Of a DNA stretch of 21,293 nt, positions 5,155 to 11,083 are shown piece by piece. Source of the stretch: Candidatus Saccharimonadota bacterium (GTDB lineage Bacteria > Patescibacteriota > Saccharimonadia > Saccharimonadales > SZUA-47); NCBI GenBank assembly GCA_017993025.1, contig JAGONL010000007.1, positions 1 to 21,293 on the forward strand, read 5' to 3'. The position numbers and the translations under genes were made by a program. The first letter of the stretch is position 1. Every line of letters begins with the position of its first letter. The notes below the pieces were generated by a model. It was not told where the DNA came from. It did not search any database and saw only the letters and a list, made by a program, of their open reading frames with translations.

Positions 5155-6509
5155 GCCGATATCTCACTTGTTATTAATGAATTAATTTTATCTTCTATAC
5201 TTTCAGGAAACGCTTGTTGCTCAGAAATCATTAAGGCACTTTCAAGTGGTCCATCGTAATTTTCCATCAATAGTTTTTGGGTTTTTGCTATATTCATAAG
5301 ACAGCTATTCACAAATCTACCTTGTTTATAAAGCTTTGATAGACATAGTCGAAGCTCACTAGGTGTTCCTACGCAGTCAAGAATAGGCTCGTCGCCTAGA
5401 CCGAGTAATTTTAGAAATAAATCAGCCAAATTTGAATCGTCCATAAATTCATGTCCAAATGTTCGGCTTAAATCCTCATCACTCATCCACGGCGCCAATA
5501 AAATGTAGCTACTCAATGATTTAGGGCTATTGTGGCTCCAGCGCGGGTGTTCTCGGTCACTTTGGGTAATTTTAAACAGGGAATTATCACTAGTAAACAC
5601 CTCGAAGTAATCTGGATGTTTAGCAAATATTTTAGCCACGGCAACAGATGTCAATGGCCTAATTATACTAAAATAGTCTAATTGCTTAGAGACGTTTTCA
5701 TGTACAAAATCTTGAAATTGCTTTTCAAACTCTAGAGATTTGCTCCACTGATGATTCACTAAAGTACCCTCGTGTTCTACCTGGGGTATGCTGGCACTAG
5801 ATTCGTTGGCAACAATGACGTATTTTGAACCTTTGGTTATGGCAGTCAGGCACCCCACAAGAGCAAAAACTAGAGATATCGGCACATGCCCGTTATAGGC
5901 GCCCGCTAATTTGTTTAGTTCAAGAATCTGTGGGTCAAGGCGCCGTTCTATACCCAACATTTCTATCTGCATAACGTCAGCGACCGCTTGGGCTTGGCCT
6001 CTATTTTCTCCGGTAGCCAGCACAAATCCAGTTGTTGGAATATCAAGCTTTTTCAGAAGCTCGCCAGCCACAATAGAATCCTTTCCTCCACCAATCCCAA
6101 GGCAAGCAGTCTCGGCCCAATTTGTATCATCATCAACCCCAGGAATCACACTACCGGTTTGTTCTTTGAATTTTGCTAATACGTCGGCATTTAAATGGTT
6201 TTTGTACAGAAACTCACCAAGCCCATTTCTGAACACACTATTCCAGAAATCTGCTTCTTCGTCAGTCATGCTATAAGCGTGGTCAATTGTGCCTGGAATA
6301 AAGGTTTTGTAATAACTAATGCCAAGGCTTAAGTGGAGCGCCCGTAATACCCTATCAACAGTATCAGAAACCGGCAGGAAAGTCGGCAATTTTAAAGTCT
6401 CGCTCAGATTAAACGTTTCGCTATCCGTTACTATAGCGTAATCAAAATTTATTACTTGACGCGCGCCGTCAAGCCTTACGTTTTCATAAATAAACTTCGT
6501 AGCCCTCAT
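5151..6509 (-). CDS. murL: MurL-like UDP-MurNAc-L-Ala-L-Glu epimerase
   Basis: MurL, first described in Xanthomonas oryzae, uses ATP to epimerise the terminal L-Glu of UDP-MurNAc-L-Ala-L-Glu to D-Glu, replacing glutamate racemase. This 452-residue protein matches in size and in its PP-loop type ATP site LGIGGGKDS (137-145). It also has ATGENR (165-170), VANESSAS (233-240) and NHQWSKSLEFE (252-262), which are features expected of the family. Overlap with a MurD gene by ATGA is the known genetic arrangement. A strong -10 (TATACT) lies 7 nt before the ATG with no clear -35, suggesting a leaderless mRNA. Other PP-loop ATP pyrophosphatases are possible but would not explain the murD linkage. Confidence 0.85.
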   Translation of the reverse strand: MRATKFIYENVRLDGARQVINFDYAIVTDSETFNLSETLKLPTFLPVSDTVDRVLRALHLSLGISYYKTFIPGTIDHAYSMTDEEADFWNSVFRNGLGEFLYKNHLNADVLAKFKEQTGSVIPGVDDDTNWAETACLGIGGGKDSIVAGELLKKLDIPTTGFVLATGENRGQAQAVADVMQIEMLGIERRLDPQILELNKLAGAYNGHVPISLVFALVGCLTAITKGSKYVIVANESSASIPQVEHEGTLVNHQWSKSLEFEKQFQDFVHENVSKQLDYFSIIRPLTSVAVAKIFAKHPDYFEVFTSDNSLFKITQSDREHPRWSHNSPKSLSSYILLAPWMSDEDLSRTFGHEFMDDSNLADLFLKLLGLGDEPILDCVGTPSELRLCLSKLYKQGRFVNSCLMNIAKTQKLLMENYDGPLESALMISEQQAFPESIEDKINSLITSEISA

Positions 6510-6516
6510 GCTTACT

Positions 6517-6522
6517 AGTATA
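6517..6522 (-). promoter_or_regulatory. -10 box of the murL-murD operon
   Basis: TATACT on the minus strand is 7 nt from the murL ATG. The -35 region (about TAGCCG) is poor. Confidence 0.5.
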
Positions 6523-6534
6523 GAGAAAAAGCTA

Positions 6535-6903
6535 CTAAACGGCTAGTTGTTCTTTAACAAGTTCGGCTACCTGGCGTGGAGTCATGTTGGCTTTTAGAAT
6601 AAATGCTTCTACTTTCAGTTCTTTAATTGTTGCCGGTACTTCTGATTCGCCCATATTTGTCAGGATTATCACCTTAATATCTTTGCCCCAGTCAGTGGCC
6701 CGAAGTTTAGTCAGCATTTCCTCGCCACCCATCTCTGGCATCATCAGGTCCAAAAGCACAATATCAGGGTGCATTTCTTCAATCAAAGCCAAGCCTAATT
6801 TGCCGTTTTCAGCCGTTTCTACAGTGTAGCCTTCAGCCTCGAACTTAATACGGTACATCATGCTGATAGCAGAATCATCTTCAATAATCGCAATTTTAGC
6901 CAT
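6535..6903 (-). CDS. Single-domain response regulator (CheY-like receiver)
   Basis: This 122-residue protein is only a receiver domain. It has the acidic cluster Glu8-Asp9-Asp10, the phosphorylation site Asp52 in DIVLLDLMMPEMGG, Thr82 in IILTN, and Lys104 in FILKA. There is no output domain, so it would act by protein-protein contact or as a phosphorelay intermediate. It shares an LTN/FxKA pattern with the receiver at 9572-9961, suggesting related proteins. It has its own promoter, close to consensus, and murL follows 25 nt downstream. The cognate kinase is not known; the histidine kinase at 11084 is the nearest candidate. Confidence 0.92.
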   Translation of the reverse strand: MAKIAIIEDDSAISMMYRIKFEAEGYTVETAENGKLGLALIEEMHPDIVLLDLMMPEMGGEEMLTKLRATDWGKDIKVIILTNMGESEVPATIKELKVEAFILKANMTPRQVAELVKEQLAV

Positions 6904-6912
6904 AATATTTAT

Positions 6913-6941
6913 ACTGTATTCTGCTTTTGTTTGTTTTGCAA
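6913..6941 (-). promoter_or_regulatory. Promoter of the receiver gene at 6903
   Basis: On the minus strand TTGCAA (6936-6941) and TACAGT (6913-6918) are 17 nt apart. The -10 is 9 nt from the ATG, leaving an mRNA leader of only a few nt. Confidence 0.6.
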
Positions 6942-6948
6942 ATTTGTC

Positions 6949-7827
6949 TTAATAAATTCGTCTGTTGTTAGGGGCTTTTGCAGCTGCGACTTTGCGTTCT
7001 TTGTGGCGTGTCCATTGACGACTTATTACTCTTCGGCTCTCTTTTACGATCTTTGCCGCTGTTAAGATAACGGCAATTGTTACTGCCGAGTATTTTGCAA
7101 AGCTTTCAGGACTATCTAGGGCATCCCCCACATAGTCCTTAACAGCGCCAGCCCCCTGTTCGAATCCAGGAGTGTCGGTGGTCCACAGTGCTACTGCTAT
7201 ACCAAATGCAGCCGATTGCATCCTGCGGCGGTTAGGGGTTGATTCTAAACCTAGGGCACCATTAACCTTTACTCCATTAGCAGACCCTGCAAAAGCACCA
7301 TACGCTAACCCGCCTAACTCGCGAATAGTCTTTGAAGAATAGGTAGGAAGTTTTTCTTTAATTTTCTCGATATGTCCAGAAACTTTTTCGTTTAATGATT
7401 TTACACGCTCCAAAAAAGGTACTTTGATCTTTGGCTCGTCTTCTGTTGCTTTGTTTCTTTTGTTGTGTACAAGGTTAGTTACAAACGAGCCTAGGCCCAT
7501 AGCGCGTTCACGCAAAGAAGGTTTTTCTTGTTGTTCATCTATTTTGCCATCGAAAATACGACGCGCTAGACCTGAGAATTTGTATTCTACATACCCAACT
7601 CCTGAAGCAACTGAAGCAAACATTACTGTCGGATCTGCGCCAAGTTTGCGTTGAACAAAATCAGCACCAAATATACTTCCTACCCATAAAACATCAGATT
7701 CATGGTAGAGGGCAGCAAATGCTGCTGTTTCGCCAACTCCCTTAGCAACACTACTCATTCGACTATGGGTCTCTTGAATACTAGCAGCTTCCGTTAAACA
7801 AATTGGCTCAAATGCAGCTTCGTCCAT
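6949..7827 (-). CDS. Unknown membrane-associated protein, second gene of an operon
   Basis: The 292-residue protein is not recognised. It has several short hydrophobic, Gly/Ala-rich segments (about residues 28-55 and 66-80, 170-195, 200-215, 240-262). A central charged stretch (about 95-165, rich in Lys/Glu, possibly helical) lies between them, and the C-terminal tail is strongly basic (RRVISRQWTRHKERKVAAAKAPNNRR). Alternating weak membrane segments and a cationic end suggest a small integral membrane protein with cytoplasmic loops. The ATG is 6 nt after the stop of the gene at 7834, with AGGAG 11 nt upstream, so it is translated from the same mRNA. The operon starts with the attenuator-like leader at 8878-8985. 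Confidence 0.7.
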   Translation of the reverse strand: MDEAAFEPICLTEAASIQETHSRMSSVAKGVGETAAFAALYHESDVLWVGSIFGADFVQRKLGADPTVMFASVASGVGYVEYKFSGLARRIFDGKIDEQQEKPSLRERAMGLGSFVTNLVHNKRNKATEDEPKIKVPFLERVKSLNEKVSGHIEKIKEKLPTYSSKTIRELGGLAYGAFAGSANGVKVNGALGLESTPNRRRMQSAAFGIAVALWTTDTPGFEQGAGAVKDYVGDALDSPESFAKYSAVTIAVILTAAKIVKESRRVISRQWTRHKERKVAAAKAPNNRRIY

Positions 7828-7833
7828 ATTTTT

Positions 7834-8877
7834 CTATTCTCCTACAGTCGCAAGTTTATTCTTATGTAGAACATTATTTAGTGATTTTATACCACTTTTT
7901 GTGCCTTTTATCCCAGCACCGATTAACGCAGCGAGTACCTCAACGCCTACGCCGAAAATTAAAAAGAATTTTATACCCTTCATGTTCTCTACAAGTTCAG
8001 GTACTGTTAAATCAAACCTGCCGATACCAACGCTTTTGTCGGGGTATTTCTCCAGAAGCTCTGCTAAGCCTAGTCCTAAAATTCCTGCACTAACGCCAAG
8101 CCTTAGTGCTGTCTTATTGGCTGCTTTAAAAACAGACCAGGTTGATTGGTCTGGTTTGTTGATGACTTCAGCGCCAACAAACATGGTATTTCCGGTATAA
8201 AGTCCAGTTACGCTATGACGCCATAATGTTTTTTTGTATCCAGCGTTTTCTTCAGCAAGCTTTTTGATTTGTGGCACTTCGCTTTCAAAAAACTCACGTG
8301 GTTTATTAAACTTTTTTACTCCAAGACCCCAAGCAGAACCAACCGCAAACTGGGATAGATAAACTCCTATACCTAGAGTCGCTGATCCTGCATAATTTCC
8401 GTATTTCACGGGTATATCAAAAGGAGGATTTTCTATGTTGCTAACTGAAGCAGAAATAACAGTCGGCAATAACAAGTGAAATCTGTCGGCGACTTGTCCA
8501 CCCGCTGTTGATAGTGCAATTGAGCCTACAAGAATTTTTTGTCGCAAAGTGTCGGCATCTCTAGTTTGTTCGTATGTATCTTTTAAAAACAATCCTGTCG
8601 TCCCTAATACTACCCTGGCAGGCTTTATTATTGCTTTACCAAATCTTTTAAGACGAGATGCTTTGACTTGTTCAGCAATTTCAAGGGTTTCTGAGCTGAT
8701 TGTTGTTTTCCCTAAATCTATTTCTGTAAATAATTCATCAGCAACACCCAAAACAAAAGGTGAGTTAGACGCCACTTCGGCAGCTTGACTCACGTCTCCT
8801 TGCACTTCAAAAACAGCATCAATAGGCTGCTTTGGCATTTCGTCAAAAACTACTGGGTCTAAGTTTGGATTGGTCAT
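7834..8877 (-). CDS. Unknown membrane protein, first gene of an attenuator-led operon
   Basis: The 347-residue protein is not recognised. An acidic N-terminus (about 1-70) is followed by a basic patch (ASRLKRFGKAIIKPARV) and several moderately hydrophobic Gly/Ala/Ser-rich segments (about 88-98, 115-130, 160-185, 255-275, 300-325). A charged loop (KKFNKPREFFESEVPQIKKL) lies in the middle. The pattern resembles its operon partner at 6949 in style: weak, glycine-rich membrane segments around charged loops. No clear sequence repeat links the two. GAGAGAGAA precedes the ATG. Its mRNA leader carries a strong terminator-like hairpin, so expression is probably conditional. Confidence 0.7.
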   Translation of the reverse strand: MTNPNLDPVVFDEMPKQPIDAVFEVQGDVSQAAEVASNSPFVLGVADELFTEIDLGKTTISSETLEIAEQVKASRLKRFGKAIIKPARVVLGTTGLFLKDTYEQTRDADTLRQKILVGSIALSTAGGQVADRFHLLLPTVISASVSNIENPPFDIPVKYGNYAGSATLGIGVYLSQFAVGSAWGLGVKKFNKPREFFESEVPQIKKLAEENAGYKKTLWRHSVTGLYTGNTMFVGAEVINKPDQSTWSVFKAANKTALRLGVSAGILGLGLAELLEKYPDKSVGIGRFDLTVPELVENMKGIKFFLIFGVGVEVLAALIGAGIKGTKSGIKSLNNVLHKNKLATVGE

Positions 8878-8985
8878 TAGTTCTCTCTCTTTAAAAACAA
8901 AAACACCAAACGCTTAGCTTCTAAATTGAAGTCTATACGTCGTGGTGTTTACTTTACAAAGTTCTCTGTTACTAATGTAACTAAT
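8878..8985 (-). promoter_or_regulatory. 5' leader with hairpin, linker and terminator (attenuator, copy L1)
   Basis: From the predicted start near 8985 the RNA reads: a small hairpin GTTAC-ATTA-GTAAC (8981-8968), a 17-nt linker containing AGAACTTT (8967-8951), then a long imperfect hairpin. Its outer stem is AAACACCA/TGGTGTTT (8950-8943 with 8908-8901), its inner stem GAAG/CTTC around AATTTA, and it runs into TTTTTGTTTTT. The ATG follows about 13 nt later. An intrinsic terminator directly before a start codon is the hallmark of transcription attenuation. The leader at 10040-10139 has the same parts and spacing. Confidence 0.65.
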
Positions 8986-8990
8986 GACAT

Positions 8991-9018
8991 ATTATAACAA
9001 ACTATTAGAAAAATGCAA
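8991..9018 (-). promoter_or_regulatory. Promoter of the 8877 membrane operon
   Basis: On the minus strand TTGCAT (9013-9018) and TATAAT (8991-8996) are 16 nt apart. The -10 is perfect. It is back to back with the start of the SET-domain gene. Confidence 0.7.
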
Positions 9019-9054
9019 GTTTACGCTGGAATAACCATCGATTATAGGATATAG

Positions 9055-9060
9055 TATATA
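9055..9060 (+). promoter_or_regulatory. Possible -10 box of the SET-domain gene
   Basis: TATATA lies 6 nt before the ATG at 9067. TATAGT at 9050-9055 is an alternative. No good -35 is seen. Confidence 0.35.
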
Positions 9061-9066
9061 AACTAA

Positions 9067-9600
9067 ATGAGCTATTATTTACAACAAGAACCTTGTCTCA
9101 GCCCTAAAGCTACAGTCACTGAAACAGAGCTAGGGCTTGCTATTTACTCAGTAGCGCAAATTGAACGATTAGAATTAGTTGCGGTGTTTGGTGGAAAGAT
9201 TATTTCTGCCCAAGAGCTTAAGCAATTGTCAGATGAAGAAAAATGCATGACCTTGCAAGTTGGCGATGATCAATTTAGTTTTTCTATAGAAAGACACCCT
9301 TCCGATTTTATTAACCATTCATGTTCTCCGAACCTAGGATTTGATGCTGAAGGAAATCTTAGGGCAATGAATAACATCCCTCCTAAAAGACAGCTTACAT
9401 TCGATTATTCTATGGCCGATTCTACACCGTTTGATGAGTTTAACTGTCTGTGTGGGAGTGTGCTGTGTCGTCATGATATTACGGGCAATGACTGGAAGAT
9501 TCCTGATTTACAGGAGAGGTATAAAGGCTGGTTTATGCCTTATTTACAGGCAAAAATTGACGCTGAACAAGCTATTGTTGCTGGTCCAGAACATTCATAA
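9067..9600 (+). CDS. SET-domain protein (putative protein lysine methyltransferase)
   Basis: SET enzymes move a methyl group from S-adenosylmethionine to a lysine side chain. This 177-residue protein shows the core signature: FINHSCSPN (81-89, the pseudoknot NHSCxPN), LTFDYS (110-115, with the catalytic Tyr114), and a post-SET-like NCLCGSVLC (126-134) whose CxCx4C cysteines would bind zinc. The N-terminal ELGLAIYSVAQIERLELVAVFGG (in short, G-L-A-I-Y then E-x-x-A-V-F-G-G) fits the G-x-G strand of SET domains. It is a minimal enzyme with no extra domain. The bacterial substrate is unknown. It overlaps the convergent receiver gene by 29 bp at the 3' end and is divergent from the membrane operon, so it could be functionally linked to either. 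Confidence 0.85.
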   Translation: MSYYLQQEPCLSPKATVTETELGLAIYSVAQIERLELVAVFGGKIISAQELKQLSDEEKCMTLQVGDDQFSFSIERHPSDFINHSCSPNLGFDAEGNLRAMNNIPPKRQLTFDYSMADSTPFDEFNCLCGSVLCRHDITGNDWKIPDLQERYKGWFMPYLQAKIDAEQAIVAGPEHS

Positions 9601-9961
9601 CCTGGGAATATAAATCGGCCGGCGTATGATGAGCTTTCACGAAATAGCCAGATATACCGTAGTGCCACAAAGTTTTAGGCGCCTCGTCACGACTAATGTT
9701 TGTAAGTATTAGAACAGGGATGTCACTATGCAATTCTTCTTTTCTGAATTTACGCAAAAATTCTTCGCCGTCCATTATCGGCATTCGAAGGTCGAGTAAT
9801 ATCAGATTAGGAATGTTCGTCTTTATCATCTTCAAGCCCTCAAGCCCGTTTTGGGCGTGTATAACTTCTAGGTTATGTAGCTCTAATTTAAACTTATACA
9901 GACTTGCAATTGCATGTTCATCTTCAATTAGTAATATTTGTTTTTTAATCTTTGGAGTCAT
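9572..9961 (-). CDS. Single-domain response regulator (CheY-like receiver)
   Basis: From the ATG at 9961 this is a 129-residue receiver domain with Glu13-Asp14, the phosphorylation site Asp57 in LILLDLRMP, Thr87 in LILTN, and Lys109 in YFVKA. There is no output domain. A longer frame from a TTG at 9997 is rejected because that TTG is part of a well-formed -35 box, with its -10 exactly 7 nt before the ATG at 9961. The mRNA should therefore be leaderless. The 3' end overlaps the SET gene. The receiver at 6535 is similar in motif wording, and the kinase at 11084 is a possible partner. Confidence 0.92.
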   Translation of the reverse strand: MTPKIKKQILLIEDEHAIASLYKFKLELHNLEVIHAQNGLEGLKMIKTNIPNLILLDLRMPIMDGEEFLRKFRKEELHSDIPVLILTNISRDEAPKTLWHYGISGYFVKAHHTPADLYSQVMNVLDQQQ

Positions 9962-9968
9962 CAGATGA

Positions 9969-9997
9969 AGTGTACTGTAGTCGACAAGAATGTGCAA
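9969..9997 (-). promoter_or_regulatory. Promoter of the receiver gene at 9961
   Basis: On the minus strand TTGCAC (9992-9997) and TACACT (9969-9974) are exactly 17 nt apart, and the -10 is 7 nt from the ATG. This predicts a leaderless transcript. Confidence 0.7.
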
Positions 9998-10004
9998 AAA
10001 TTCC

Positions 10005-10033
10005 TTGCTTATTATGTAATATTGTGATATTAT
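10005..10033 (+). promoter_or_regulatory. Promoter of the GNAT-like gene
   Basis: TTGCTT (10005-10010) and TATTAT (10028-10033) are 17 nt apart. The start is expected at about G10040, the first base of the leader hairpin. The promoter is divergent from that of the receiver gene, with the two -35 boxes only 7 nt apart. Confidence 0.65.
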
Positions 10034-10039
10034 GTTTTT

Positions 10040-10139
10040 GACTCTTATTAGAGTCTAGAACTTTTAAATACAGGCACTGCACGAGAAACTAACTAAGTTT
10101 AGTTTTTGGTGCGGTGTCTTTTTTAAATCAAAAAACATC
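10040..10139 (+). promoter_or_regulatory. 5' leader with hairpin, linker and terminator (attenuator, copy L2)
   Basis: The RNA would begin with a perfect hairpin GACTCT-TATT-AGAGTC (10040-10055). Next comes a 17-nt linker containing AGAACTTT (10056-10072), then a strong hairpin: outer stem GGCACTGCAC/GTGCGGTGTC (10073-10082 with 10109-10118) and inner stem AAACTAA/TTAGTTT (10086-10092 with 10099-10105). It runs into TTTTTT (10119-10124). The ATG is 15 nt further on with no Shine-Dalgarno sequence. Order, linker length, AGAACTTT and the GGTGT-plus-T-run end all match copy L1. Confidence 0.7.
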
Positions 10140-11042
10140 ATGACAACACTTATTGAATCACACGTATACCAAGAAACAGCACCAGAAATCACTGATGCTT
10201 ATGACGCATATTCTATTGATTTGGAAAGAATACAGAGTTTAACGACACAATTAGTTGAGCAGGTTGAGCCTTACCTCTTTGAGGGCAAAAAATTTGAAAA
10301 TGGAGATGTAATTACAGGTATCGGTGATAAAAATTTTGTTTATGTTTTGGATGGTAATAATCCATTGTCAGACATCGGCCGATCAATTGAGGCTGAAGTA
10401 TATGAGACTGATTCTAGATGGCAACAAGAAAGGGAGCTTACTCAAAGGTATCACGAGGGGCTAGAGGATGGATCTAGATTTCTATTGTTTGTTGATGCTT
10501 CAGGTGATACCCCAAAAGCAGTAGGATCTATAAGAGTAAATACAGTAAGTGATCCAAAGGACTCCGGGACTTTAAAGTACTATAACCAGGCGTTTCCTGA
10601 TGGTACAGATTACGATGATATTATTGCACAATTACCCAGCATTAATGTTCATGATATAGTTGACCTCGCAATACTTTCAGATTACCGTGGCTTAGAAAAA
10701 GGAATCGCTCCTTGGCTTTATCAAACTTTAGAAAGATATTATGGTATGACTTCAGATATTTGGATTGCTTGTATCAACGATCATGCAGCTAAACAATTGG
10801 GTCTACTTGGTATAAAATTAGCTACGGCAACAGACAAGAAAGCTACATATGATGGCGACCAAGAAGAGTACGGCTATTATGCAGACACACCGGCAAATAT
10901 AAGAGAGAAGACTGTACGTTATTATGAAGCATTACTCGCAAGAAGAAAACAGACTGAGCTATCTCGAGCCCTTGCGTCTGCAGCAATGATTTCTGCACAT
11001 GGTAGAGTACTGGCAAATCAAGAAATTTCCCTCGTAGCATAA
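10140..11042 (+). CDS. GNAT-like acyltransferase-fold protein
   Basis: This 300-residue protein has a central region resembling the GNAT fold: FLLFVDASGDTPKAVGSIRV (about 113-132), then VHDIVDLAILSDYRG (about 169-183), a helix with KGIAPWLYQTLERYYG, and DIWIACINDHAAKQLGLLGI. This order (a beta strand, an acceptor strand, a pyrophosphate-loop-like turn and helix, then a strand with an N-D-H and a following helix) is GNAT-like and also recalls N-acyl amino acid or autoinducer synthases. The usual Q/R-x-x-G-x-G/A loop is degenerate (YRGLEKGIA). The C-terminal 45 residues are helical and basic. No membrane segment is seen. The substrate is unknown. It is controlled by the attenuator-like leader directly upstream, and the kinase gene follows after 41 nt. 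Confidence 0.5.
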   Translation: MTTLIESHVYQETAPEITDAYDAYSIDLERIQSLTTQLVEQVEPYLFEGKKFENGDVITGIGDKNFVYVLDGNNPLSDIGRSIEAEVYETDSRWQQERELTQRYHEGLEDGSRFLLFVDASGDTPKAVGSIRVNTVSDPKDSGTLKYYNQAFPDGTDYDDIIAQLPSINVHDIVDLAILSDYRGLEKGIAPWLYQTLERYYGMTSDIWIACINDHAAKQLGLLGIKLATATDKKATYDGDQEEYGYYADTPANIREKTVRYYEALLARRKQTELSRALASAAMISAHGRVLANQEISLVA

Positions 11043-11069
11043 ATACTGGTTAAAACAATAAAAATTCAT

Positions 11070-11075
11070 TACACT
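11070..11075 (+). promoter_or_regulatory. Possible -10 box of the histidine kinase gene
   Basis: TACACT lies 8 nt before the ATG at 11084. The -35 is unclear, and read-through from the gene at 10140 is also possible. Confidence 0.35.
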
Positions 11076-11083
11076 TAAGCATA

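Noticed and set aside
8878..8985. T-box or known riboswitch
   Set aside because: No T-box motif or known aptamer core is seen. It is kept as an unassigned attenuator.
9962..9997. N-terminal extension of the receiver protein from a TTG
   Set aside because: The TTG is part of a 17-nt-spaced promoter; the receiver domain begins after the ATG at 9961.
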